Positions 23,981 to 33,922 of a DNA stretch of 64,000 nt are shown here, in pieces. Made by a program: the position numbers and the translations under genes. How positions within the stretch are numbered: position 1 is the first letter of the stretch; each line of letters begins with the position of its first letter. The stretch comes from Oenanthe sinensis (taxonomy: Eukaryota; Streptophyta; Magnoliopsida; Apiales; Apiaceae): assembly GCA_028671895.1 (NCBI GenBank), contig CM053804.1, positions 1,989,001 through 2,053,000 of the forward strand, written 5' to 3'. A model generated the notes under the pieces. That model saw only the letters and a program-made list of their open reading frames with translations, ran no database searches and had not been told where the DNA came from.

Positions 23981-25690
23981 ATGTCTCTCTACCGCATCCT
24001 CCTCCGCTCCCTAACCCGCACCACCCCCACCCTACCCCACCACCCCCTCCCCACCTCCCTCATCCCTCTCCGCACCTTCGCTTTCTCCTCCGCCGAAGAA
24101 GCCGCCGCCGAGCGTCGCCGCCGCAAACGCCGCCTCCGCATCGAACCCCCACTCCACGCCCTCCGTCGCGACCCCAACGCCCCTCGCCCCACGCGTGACC
24201 CCAACGCCCCTCGCCTCCCTGACTCCACGTCAGCTCTCGTTGGGCCCCGCCTCTCCCTCCATAACCGTGTCCAGTCACTCATTCGCGCCAACGATCTCGA
24301 TAACGCCTCTGTCGTTGCTCGACAATCGGTATTTTCTAATACTAGACCTACTGTTTTTACTTGTAATGCTATTATTGCTTCGATGCATAGGGCGAAAAGG
24401 TATCAAGAGGCGGTTGCGTTGTTTGCGTATTTTTTTAATCAGTCGAATATTGTTCCTAATGTGGTTAGTTATAATTTTTTGATGAATGCACATTGTGATA
24501 TGGGGAATGTGGATGTGGCTATGGAGGTTTATAGACATATTATTGCGAATGCGCCCTTTTCGCCTTCGTCGGTTTCATATAGGCATTTGACGAAAGGGTT
24601 GATTGATGCGGGACGGATCGGGGAAGCTTTGGATTTGCTTAGGGAAATGCTTAATAAAGGGCACGGTGCGGATTCGTTGGTTTATAATAATTTGATTTCG
24701 GGGTTTTTGAATTTGGGGGATTTGGAGAAGGCAAATGAGCTTTTTGATGAGTTGAAGGAGAGGTGTTTGGTTTATGATGGGGTTGTGAGTGCGACGTTTA
24801 TGGATTGGTATTTTAAGCAAGGGAAGGAGAAAGAAGCTATGGATGCGTACAAGTATTTGTTGAGTAGAGAGTTTAGGATGGTGCCGGTTACTTGTAATGT
24901 GCTTTTGGAAGTGTTGCTTAGGTATGGGAGGAAAGCTGAGGCCGAGGCTTTGTTTGATAAGATGTTGGATGATCACACTCCGCCTACGGTGCAGGCTGTG
25001 AATTCTGATACCTTTAATATAATGGTGAACGAGTGTTTTAAGGAGGGGAAGATTGCGGAGGCGTATGATGTATTTAAGAAAGTGGGTAAGGGTGCAAAGT
25101 CAAAGCCTTTTATGATGGATGCAGGAGGGTCTAATAATATGATTATGAGGTATTGTGAACTTGACATGGTGGATGATGCTGAGAAGGTATATTTGGAATT
25201 ATGTGGAAGGTCGTTGAATCCAGATGTTACGACTTACCGAACTCTGATTGATGCATATTTCAAGGTGGGGAGGGTTGATAATGCTTTGGAAAAGTATGTG
25301 AAAATGGTGGATGTAGGTCTAAGGGTGATTCCTCCTTATGCCAATAGATGGTTTTCACTATTGATTGAAAATGGCAAGGTTATGGAATGTTTACCCATAC
25401 TGAGTAAAATGGCAGAAAGAGAACCAAAACCCGATGTCACTAGTTACGATATGGTGATTCGGGCGCTTAGCGAGCAAGGTAATTTGGATGCTGTTCTTGA
25501 GCTAGTTGGACAGATGTGTAGATATGGTGTAGGCATCACTTCACCCCTTGAGCAATTCTTGTCGGAGATTTTTGACAAAGAAGGGCGGAGTGAAGAGATC
25601 AACAGATTTATACATGCAAGATATCCTCCTTATGAAGCACGTGGTCCTCCAGCAGGACCCCCTCGGCCTCCCAGACAACCTGCATATTGA
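23981..25690 (+). CDS. Pentatricopeptide repeat protein, GRP23/EMB1796-like
   Basis: Single-exon P-class PPR protein of 569 residues. PPR proteins bind single-stranded RNA through tandem 35-residue helical pairs, mostly in mitochondria or plastids. The N-terminus is rich in R, S, T and L with few acids, as in an organelle presequence, followed by the basic stretch ERRRRKRRLRIEPP. The block DPNAPRLPDSTSALVG and the repeats from about residue 125 (TVFTCNAII, PNVVSYNFLMNAHCD, VSYRHLTKGLIDAGR, LVYNNLISGFLNLGD, DVTTYRTLIDAYFKVGR, DVTSYDMVIRALSEQG) closely follow the Arabidopsis GRP23 group. Arabidopsis GRP23 has a long C-terminal Q- and W-rich tail; this protein ends with a short P/R-rich tail (PPYEARGPPAGPP), so it may be a tailless family member. 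Base use changes sharply at about 24330: C-rich before, AT-rich after. The start is the first ATG after the (TC)n leader. Confidence 0.9.
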   Translation: MSLYRILLRSLTRTTPTLPHHPLPTSLIPLRTFAFSSAEEAAAERRRRKRRLRIEPPLHALRRDPNAPRPTRDPNAPRLPDSTSALVGPRLSLHNRVQSLIRANDLDNASVVARQSVFSNTRPTVFTCNAIIASMHRAKRYQEAVALFAYFFNQSNIVPNVVSYNFLMNAHCDMGNVDVAMEVYRHIIANAPFSPSSVSYRHLTKGLIDAGRIGEALDLLREMLNKGHGADSLVYNNLISGFLNLGDLEKANELFDELKERCLVYDGVVSATFMDWYFKQGKEKEAMDAYKYLLSREFRMVPVTCNVLLEVLLRYGRKAEAEALFDKMLDDHTPPTVQAVNSDTFNIMVNECFKEGKIAEAYDVFKKVGKGAKSKPFMMDAGGSNNMIMRYCELDMVDDAEKVYLELCGRSLNPDVTTYRTLIDAYFKVGRVDNALEKYVKMVDVGLRVIPPYANRWFSLLIENGKVMECLPILSKMAEREPKPDVTSYDMVIRALSEQGNLDAVLELVGQMCRYGVGITSPLEQFLSEIFDKEGRSEEINRFIHARYPPYEARGPPAGPPRPPRQPAY

Positions 25691-27600
25691 ATTCAGGTAC
25701 AGAATTGCAGAGCTCTCTGTTTTACGCATTTTACACAAGCAATTTATTTGCCATAAGCTGAAGTTGAATCCGTGTTCAAAAAGTCTGATCATGATTTCAT
25801 GTCATGTTGTGTTACCACTGACTAGTTGAATATTTATTGAACCAGGAACATTTATATATCGCTGGAAGTTATTTCTATTGGCAATAACCGTGACAGTCTT
25901 ATTGAATTTGGCGGGTTAATTGTAATGATTTGATGAGTATATTCTAAATTTTTCAAGTTAAAAGCAAGAACATAACCACTATAGTAAAACATGAATTAGT
26001 TTGTTCATCTTTCTTTCCTCATGTCGTGGTTCATAACCGTATTTGTGCTTTGTTTGAATTGCAGACTCTTATCTAATTTGTAATTTGTAATGCATTATAG
26101 AACAAACTTCTCTGCTGCAGGAACTTTTTGTATGCGTTGTAAAAATATAGAAAACTTTGTTGTATACCATATGTAAGAAATAGCCAACACTCTCAGTTCC
26201 TATACCCTTTGATACAAGTGGTTTCCTGATACATGCACCTTCAGCACATATATTTTTAGAGATTATGAATGCTGTTCATTATTTTTTACATTCCAACCTC
26301 GCTGTATATCAAGCTTTTAATAGCAGTCTTGAGGTTTATTTGTTATATATGGATACTCGATGTCACCATTACTTTTGGCATACCATCTTCACCATATTAG
26401 TGGTTTAGATAGCAGTTTTTTAAGGCTTAAGCTTTAGATTGCAATTTTATATAGGTCATTTGTTAAATATGAATATACCATGCTGAATAGTTTTGGAATG
26501 AACCATCAAGTTGTATTGTCATAATTTAGGTATGAATTGTTCATTTGGCCCCAGAAAATGTACAACCAATTGAATTAAAAAAAACATGCAATCAAAAAAT
26601 ATCAATGAGACTAGTCGTCTAGGTTAATATACCTTGGATGTGGCTGGAAAATGCAAGGTGTGTGAAAAATTGTAGATCTTTTAAGCCCAAGATCTCTAAT
26701 TATAGATAGAATATGCTCTTGCCAGTTCCTTGCAGAAAGACATCATCTTCTGCATTCCATGGCTATTTTGAACTATCAGGATATCATGTTCCTGAATTAC
26801 AAAAGATGGGTCCCCTAGTTAGTAGGGTTTATGACATGAACCCCTTCACAATTTCAATTTGTTTTTTGTTGTGCTTGCTTTGGCTTTTTTGTGCTTGGTT
26901 GGCTTATATAACATATGAAGTTATGTTGGCGTCCAAACTCTAAAATTTTGGAAATTTACTCATACTCTAATATAAAATTTTGGAATTTTATCATGCTCTA
27001 ATATTATAGTTTATGCATATACAATGCAAGTTATTTTGTTTGGTGAATCTAATCACTTAAACGGGGCTTGTCTTCTGATTTTCAAGACTTTAAACCTAAT
27101 TGAATTTTGAGATAAATTGATTTCAAATTCAACCATTTGGATTAGTAACAATGTGCAATTATTACTCCATTTTGCAGATAACATGAATGTATATATATTC
27201 ACAAATTTGAACTCGATGAAGCACTTTCGAGAAGAGAGACAATCACTTTCGTGAAGAGAGGCAATCACAATGCATGCTTGTACTCTTTAAAATATATGAG
27301 CATCTATATGTAGTAGATATCTCGAAACAGAAAATCAATCCAAGTTGTCTTGCAATTAAAAGATCCATTACGGAAATGGATGCCCAAAGCATTCAAAAGA
27401 CTGGCAGAAAAGTAAAATTATCAGGCGTGAGGACAGCCGCACGATTGCAAAATCTATTTACAATGGTGCGTAAACTAAGAAACAGGGGACAAGTATTGCA
27501 ATCCTGTTTCAGGGCTTCTCAAAAGCAGAGGACTCGCACATTTTCGCTTCACTACTTGTATAGTTACATCTATAGCCTTTATGCAGTGTTCTATAACTAC
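25691..27600. other. Intergenic region after the PPR gene
   Basis: Probable 3' untranslated sequence of the PPR gene at the left, then AT-rich DNA. An open frame at 27274-27600 shows no family feature and ends next to a MITE. No gene is supported. Confidence 0.55.
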
Positions 27601-27603
27601 TAA

Positions 27604-28334
27604 GGTTGTGTTCATTTGGTGAGAATGAAATGAAAAATTATAAACAAATTTTATGTAAAAAGAAGAATGTATGAGTGAAATTGTAAATAAATATGAGGGA
27701 GTTTAAATTTGTTATGATGATGCTTGTAGGGAAAATGGTGAGAAAATGGAATGGAACATTTCTTTCAAAACATGTGGGTTAGAATTTTAGTTCAAATAGT
27801 TTAGAATGGAATGAAAGAATGAATGAAAATTATAAAAAAATTTCTCTAATCTCACCTAAATAAGAGTATAAATTTCATTCAATTCTAGGTGTTGGCCCTA
27901 TATGTCACAATTTGGGGAGAAAATGCCCTAAATGGCACACCCAAAAAAAATAGCCCTAAATAGCATTCCAAAATGCTACATCGTGTAGAGTTTTGAAAGA
28001 AAAAAAAATCTCAAAACGCTACTTTAAGTTACGTTTTTTAGCCTAGAACCCAAGATAAAGTAGCGTTTTTCCCCAAAAAAAATTTAAAAAAATCAAAACG
28101 CTACACGAAGTAGCGTTTCCCCCCGATTTTTTTTTAAAAAAAGTGCAAAACGCTACACAAAGTAGCATTTTCACCTCTTTTCCAGCACGCCACATTATGT
28201 AGCGTTTTGGAGTGCTATTTAGGGCCATTATTACGAGTCGTGCCATTTAGGGCATTTTCCTCCCAAATTGTGACATACAGGGCTTTTTCTCTTCAATTCT
28301 CCCCTCATTCCATTCTATTCAAGCGAACACAGCC
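27604..28334. mobile_element. Tourist-type (PIF/Harbinger) MITE carrying a nested MITE
   Basis: Left end GGTTGTGTTCATTTG and right end, read inverted, GGCTGTGTTCGCTTG form a terminal inverted repeat that continues into AAT-GAAATG/AATGGAATG. The 3-base target duplication TAA flanks both sides (27601-27603 and 28335-28337). TIR and TWA duplication are typical of Tourist elements. Without the nested element at 27894-28284 it is about 340 bases. Confidence 0.85.
27894..28284. mobile_element. MITE with long inverted ends, nested in the Tourist element
   Basis: The ends pair over more than 40 bases: TGTCACAATTTGGGGAG then AAAATGCCCTAAATGGCAC on the left, and the inverse on the right (GTGCCATTTAGGGCATTTTC, then CTCCCAAATTGTGACA). 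The interior is a palindrome-rich series of AAACGCTAC / GTAGCGTTT. No clear target duplication was found. A diverged copy lies upstream of HASTY. Confidence 0.8.
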
Positions 28335-28780
28335 TAAAAAATTGTACATAATGCAATGACTCTCCCATAGAACTGATGCATGAGACTCTCGCATCGTTGT
28401 ACGTTTGGTACATTTGCCGTGTTGCACACATATTCATAACAAGCTCCGTGTTGCACACATATTCATAACAAGCTCTTTTCTGATTAACGTAATCAATAAA
28501 CACAAAGTGTCCTAGATCCTCTCTACGCAAGTTGCAAGTAGATCCACTTGGCAGGATATGTAAAATTAAGTCATTCATAAGCAGAAAATTTTTATACACT
28601 GTAACTTTCTTTAAAATCTATTTTCTAATTTACTAAAACTACAACTCCCTCCCTCAGTAGGAAACTAAGCACTTCAAAAGCTTGACTACCAGGTCCTATT
28701 CATCTTACCTAATAAATAATTAATCAAAATTGACAAATAAAAGAAACTAGAAGAGTAATCAGTAAAATATCATATTTTTT

Positions 28781-31609
28781 TCAAAACCCCATCACTTTCA
28801 AACTGAGGTTGAGTAAAGGTGCCAATGCAGTTGGAGCAAACTTTCTGGCAAAGAGGTAACAAATAGGCGTCTGATCAAAGTTATATGGACAGAGTGTCCC
28901 GTTGTTCCTTATGTTTTGTATAAAACCTTCTGTGATATTTTCAGCGGTAAAGGTTGCAGGGTGAGGACCCCCTTGTGACCAATCAACATAAGTAACAGTT
29001 CGGTTTGAATTGAGGGATCCATAGAACTTCTGAATGTATGTTGAAAGGTAATGTTCATCAGGGTAACATGCAGGCAAGCAGTACTTTTTAAAGAGTGTGT
29101 AGTATTTGGTATCTGAAACTATGCCAACTGCCAGACTACGGCTAAGCTCAAACCACTGGGAACCTTTTCTCCAATCACGGAGATGAATATCAGGCATCAT
29201 GTTGCGGTTGTAGCGGCCACGACCATAGCGAGATGGGTCATCATAAGATTCCACGAAGCTTTGTGGGGATTCTGTGAGATACTTGTATACGGTTGGCAAG
29301 TTGTAAACCGGAATACAACTCTCGGAAAGAAGAATGAATCGCTCATTTGAGAAGTCAAGTAGCGCATTAGCTAGAAGACGTCTCTCTGCATCAAAAAGAG
29401 ACACCGTCCCCCATTTAACTCTCTGTGAGAACACAAAAGAAAATGCTTTAGAATAAATGTCAGAAAGCTAAATGATGTGGGAAGAAAAACCAATTGTATA
29501 TACCAATATCTAACTGGAGAGGCACTATATAATATTGTAGAAAAACCAACTAATCATATATACCAATTCTAATAAAAATAAATAAAATACCAATTCCCAA
29601 AGCCAGAGAAACCGTAAATTAGAAATTTTGACTAAGGTATTGAGACTACCATCCAGGTAAAAAAACAGATATTAAAGTGGGTCAAATGAAGAATAACACC
29701 ATAGTGTGCATAATCAAGATATTCCCTTTGAGCATCTATTTAAATAAACTTCCTTTCCCAATCCTGACAGCAGTATCTCCAAATGTGATGTATAAATCTT
29801 ACATTCGCTAAACCGCATCTCCCACAAACAAAATAGAGAAGCTTATTTTGAATTAGATTTGCAAAAAAACTGCATTGATTCGAATAGGGATGAAGAAAAT
29901 CAAAATCTCAGGACTCAAGCAGCAAATCTAAATCTATCAATCTGCAACTAAAAGTCTTGGCGCCAATGTTTGTGCAACATCTATTAGAGACAATTGATTG
30001 TTCTTTAAACATGTAATAACAGCTTGGAGTAGTCGTTGGTCTTTCATCAAACGTTTGGGGTACATATCTGTTTCTTCATATTCAGGCTACTCATATTAGA
30101 TTGGTGACAATCAAAATCCTAAAAGTATCAGGCAGGGAACCAAGATTCTTATAATCATGGCCTTAGGATATATGTCCGACTCTAGATGCCTCTTCGGATC
30201 ATCACTCGGTGACCATCCACCTTTTGCCATCCTCGTTCAAATGAAGAAAAATTGGTTTTAGTTCTGATATTCATTTTAGTGAGAATTAGTTGAGCAATTT
30301 ATGAGTAAGAATTAGTTGTGAACTGTTTGATATCATCAATTCTATACAGCACCAAGGAAAACAGGAACGAGGATAAGAAGAGGGATGAACGAAGGAGAAC
30401 TAAAACACCATTTCTTGCAAGAACATGATATATATTAAATATGGCCTTTGGTAAAGGTTAGTGGAAAAGGATGATCAATGCGCCTGATTTTATGTAGGTT
30501 GAAACATTTATTATTAAGTGCCATTTTTAAATATAAGATTTCAGATAGTACAATCTATTTTAATTTACTATGAATTTGTCTTGCTGGATTCAGTTATTTG
30601 CTTTATATTTACATTAATCTCAAACCCTACCAACTGTTCTTTTCATGACGAGTCCATGTAATATAGGATATACTAAAACTTGATTAATGCAAATTCTGAA
30701 CAGCAGAGCATTGAACTTGTGCACCTCAGACAACTTTTATTGAGACAGTCATCTTAATACTTCTTCATACGATACAACTCCAAACATTTATAGTAACTAA
30801 AAATAAAATCTAAGATGTCCAACATAGAAAAGTAGAGTCTTCACTCTTCACACATTTTAATTAACACATTACATAATCCTATAAAAGGTCTTCTTTATGA
30901 ACAAAATATGTACATATTTAGCATATATGGGAATTAACTTTAAAGAATTTACTAGAACAGAAAACACGAGCATCTACGTAAAGATTAAATAAAATCAGCT
31001 AATAATATTTCATGTAAGTCATAAAATAACATGCAACCATACCTGGCTAGGTATCTGCCGCCTGTAAAAAGCAGATGTATTGGTCACATTGAGCTCAAAA
31101 CCAGGAAGCGCATGCACATATATTGAGTACATCTCCCGACTCTGCCCTTTAAAAAATCTTTCCCACAATGGCAAAAAAGGCAATGGCCCCCTCGTCAAGA
31201 ACATAAAAGCCACCTTCGGCTTTCTAACATACGGATATTCAGCCTTCAATGGCACTAACGAAGCTCTCCAAAACAGCTCCTTATCCGTCATCCTATGCGA
31301 CAAATTCTTAGGAGCTAAAAAGCTTTCCATACTCAAACAATCCTCTCTCTCACACTTAGGTACAACCGGACAACTAACAGTAACATTAATATATCCAGAC
31401 TCGCGCCACATAGTTTGATTTCCATAAAATTCTTGCGTTTGCAACTGAAAAAACCGATCAACATGAGAACTCGATAACAACCCAATCACAACACCAACGA
31501 CAAAAATTATCAAAAGCAGTATCAACTTAAAGAGTCCAATCGACGAATCCTTAACAGAAACAGGCACATATTTACAATTCAAGTCATCTCTTGAACCCCT
31601 ACTCCTCAT
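28781..31609 (-). CDS. GT14-family glycosyltransferase, BC10/core-2/I-branching-like
   Basis: Type II Golgi membrane protein related to rice BC10 and animal core-2/I-branching GlcNAc transferases; the plant acceptors are largely unknown. Exon 1 is 31043-31609 (189 residues) and exon 2 is 28781-29422 (213 residues plus stop), joined in phase 0 through a GTATGG donor and a CAG acceptor; total 402 residues, normal for the family. Residues 24-48 form one hydrophobic segment (FKLILLLIIFVVGVVIGLLSS) after a short basic tail. Family blocks are KVAFMFLTRGPLPFLPLW, SIYVHALPG, ERRLLANALLDFSNERF, LLSESCIPVYN, YGRGRYN, WRKGSQWFELSR, YCLPACYPDEHYLSTY and VDWSQGGPHPATF. Several N-x-S/T sites follow the membrane segment. 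The 1.6-kb intron has no recognisable insertion. The ATG at 31609 is the first one in frame before the basic tail. Confidence 0.92.
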
Positions 31610-32010
31610 CTCTTCTCTACCTCACTTGAAACACCATTAAAACCTCATCGAAACAGAAACAGCAATTTCACTTCATTCAATCCAAACAACCAAACAAACC
31701 AATACAAATCCACCAAAACCCCACAAATTAACAAATTTTCACTTGCTAAAATCAAAATTAACCTAAATTAACAAGGTTTTAACCTAAAAGATGATTAAAA
31801 ATCCAATCTTTTTCAGTTCAAACAGCATTAACAATAACTAATACATGAGATCAGTTTGAATGTAAAGAAACAGATATTTAATAAGGAATCACAGAGATAA
31901 TTGTATTAATTGTGTGTGCGTGTATGTATATATAATCGAAGAGTGCGATCCGAGTAAGGCTAGTTAAGAGGGATGTGATTAAAAGATTTTGTGAATATGT
32001 ATATAAAGAT

Positions 32011-32036
32011 TGTGTGTGTGTGTGTGTGTGTGTGTT
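32011..32036. repeat. (TG)n microsatellite
   Basis: Twelve to thirteen TG units, about 400 bases upstream of the glycosyltransferase start on its promoter side. Confidence 0.9.
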
Positions 32037-33433
32037 TAGAAGTAAAAGCAGAATCTATGACAATGAAGTTTACAATTATATTTCTGGCTGTAATTTTCGA
32101 ATTCTAGTTTTTATGTAATTTGTTACCAAGGCCGAGTAGAAATAAGATATAACTTTATCGGTTTCAAAATACATGTCGGACTTTTTACGTATATTTTAAA
32201 GTGTATAAAAAATAATTTTTTATTTTATTTTAAAAAATTAAAAATTTAAATGTAATACTAAAATATTTGTTTAAAAATATAATATATTAATCTTTTTTTA
32301 TAAATTTTAAAGTACAGTTAAAAAATCAAAAAAGTACAAATATTTTAAATATTTTAAAAGGGAGAGAAATAAGATATAACTCTTAAAGTTCAAAATATAT
32401 GTAATGTTTGACTTTTTACACTTTTAAAAAATTTAATTTACTTTTAAAAAATTTCTAAATAAAAATGCAATACTAAAATGTTTATTTAAAAAGATAATAT
32501 ATAAAACTATTTTTTTATAAAATTTAAAGTACGGGTAAAAAATTAAAAAGGGAAAATATTTTAAAACGGACATAATATAATAGACACTGACCGTGCGCTT
32601 CATATTGGTTGTCACGGTCGTCCACACAATTGTTTATATTTGGATTGAGTACGGATGTTAAGAAAATTATATAAAGTATTATGAAAGAAAAGGAAAAGTG
32701 GATGAAAGAGAAGGAAAAATTGGTAAAGTGGTGGGGTCAATTAATATTTAATTGATAGATTTAAAAAAAGAAGTGGGTGAGAGTAAATTTTATAATATAA
32801 AAATTTATTATTTTTAGAAAATTTTGAAATGTAAAGAATTGGGTGAAACATCCAAAAAAAAGGAAAGGATAAAGAATTGATTGGGATAGAGGTAGTAACA
32901 ACAGTTGAAAAAAAAGTGAAAAATATCTGATAAATTTTAAAATTAAAATTTTAGAGAAGTATTTTGAAAATATGTATTGTTGTAATTACCTAGCTAAATT
33001 TAAATGGTATAAATATCCATGAATTGAGTTTGACTTCTCAGAAACAGAGATAATATCGTTGTAGGTGTAGCTTTCAAGTTCAAGGCACTGCCGCGGGCCC
33101 ACCACACCATCCACCAGTCCCCCACGGATCAAGTTGGAAAGAAATTGATACACTACAGTAAAAGAGAAAGGGCAACAATATCCTATATGATATACTCCTT
33201 CATTTTTTTAAGTTTTTTTAATTTTTAACACACACTTTTAAATATTTTAGTTTTATAGTAAAATTTATTATTTTTTTAAACAAAAATAAATAAACATATA
33301 GATTACATATTTTAATTCAAAAAAAGATAATTTTGAAAATCATGATTTTTACTATGTGACCAAAACACTTAAAAGTATGTGTTGAAAGTTAAAGTGACTT
33401 ATTAAAAAAAAATGGAGAGAATACCTTATAAAT

Positions 33434-33459
33434 ACTAGTTTAAATCCCATGTGATGCAT
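33434..33459 (-). mobile_element. Helitron-like 3' end (copy 4, with CTAG-T)
   Basis: On the minus strand ATGCATCACATGGGATTTAA is followed by ACTAG-T. Hairpin followed by CTAG and a flanking T is the canonical Helitron 3' end. This is the best-kept terminus of the five related motifs. Confidence 0.5.
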
Positions 33460-33509
33460 TAATTTTTTATAATAATAATTTAAATTTTAGAAAATTATAT
33501 TGTCAACGT

Positions 33510-33922
33510 TGTTAGACAGTAAGTTTTACAAGGATTTGACAGTAAGTTTCAGTCCCCCATAATATGATGTCAAGACTTATCCATCATTTGACAATAAGTT
33601 CCACAAGATTCGACAGTAAGTTTCACTCCCGTGTACTATATTGTCAAAACTTCTCAATCATCTCACAGTGAGTTTCACAGAATTTGACAGTAACTTATCA
33701 CTATGTGACAGTATGGATAAAACATACTGTCAAGCAACTTGACAGTATCTTTTATTAACCACATATGAATTAAGTTACTTAAAAATAAGTCAGTTAACCT
33801 CTCAGTAAAATATCATCATGTCTTTCCACTGTGATAAAAATCAAAACACCTCAAAAGGCCATTAATTCACAGTGAAATTCAGTTAACTAAATTTTTGATC
33901 ACTAAATAGAATTACACTAACA
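33510..33922 (-). repeat. Putative 3' LTR or post-pol region of the copia element
   Basis: On the minus strand it starts TGTTAGTGTAATTC and ends TTACTGTCTAACA, matching the TG...CA form and the ending of the right LTR (ATACTGTCTAACA). It is packed with GACAGT/ACTGTC boxes, and its ATACTGTCA..TTGACAGTAT hairpin resembles one in the right LTR. It is only about 410 bases against 1,223 for the right LTR and does not otherwise align well. It may be a shortened relative LTR or internal 3' sequence. Confidence 0.4.

Larger units (their letters stand above)
31610..33509. other. Intergenic region upstream of the glycosyltransferase
   Basis: Contains the 5' leader and promoter of the minus-strand glycosyltransferase gene, a (TG)n repeat at 32011-32036 and AT-rich sequence. 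Two related blocks near 32190-32370 and 32420-32570 (AAAGTGTATAAA, TACTAAAATATTTGTTTAAA, AAATTTTAAAGTACRGTAAAAAAT) look like a diverged tandem duplication. A short GC-richer patch is at 33085-33140. No gene is seen. Confidence 0.5.

Noticed and set aside
23989..24976. Minus-strand frames opposite the PPR gene
   Set aside because: They are shadows of a clear PPR reading frame on the plus strand.
27274..27600. 109-residue plus-strand open frame
   Set aside because: No recognisable motif and no splice partners; it ends next to a MITE insertion.
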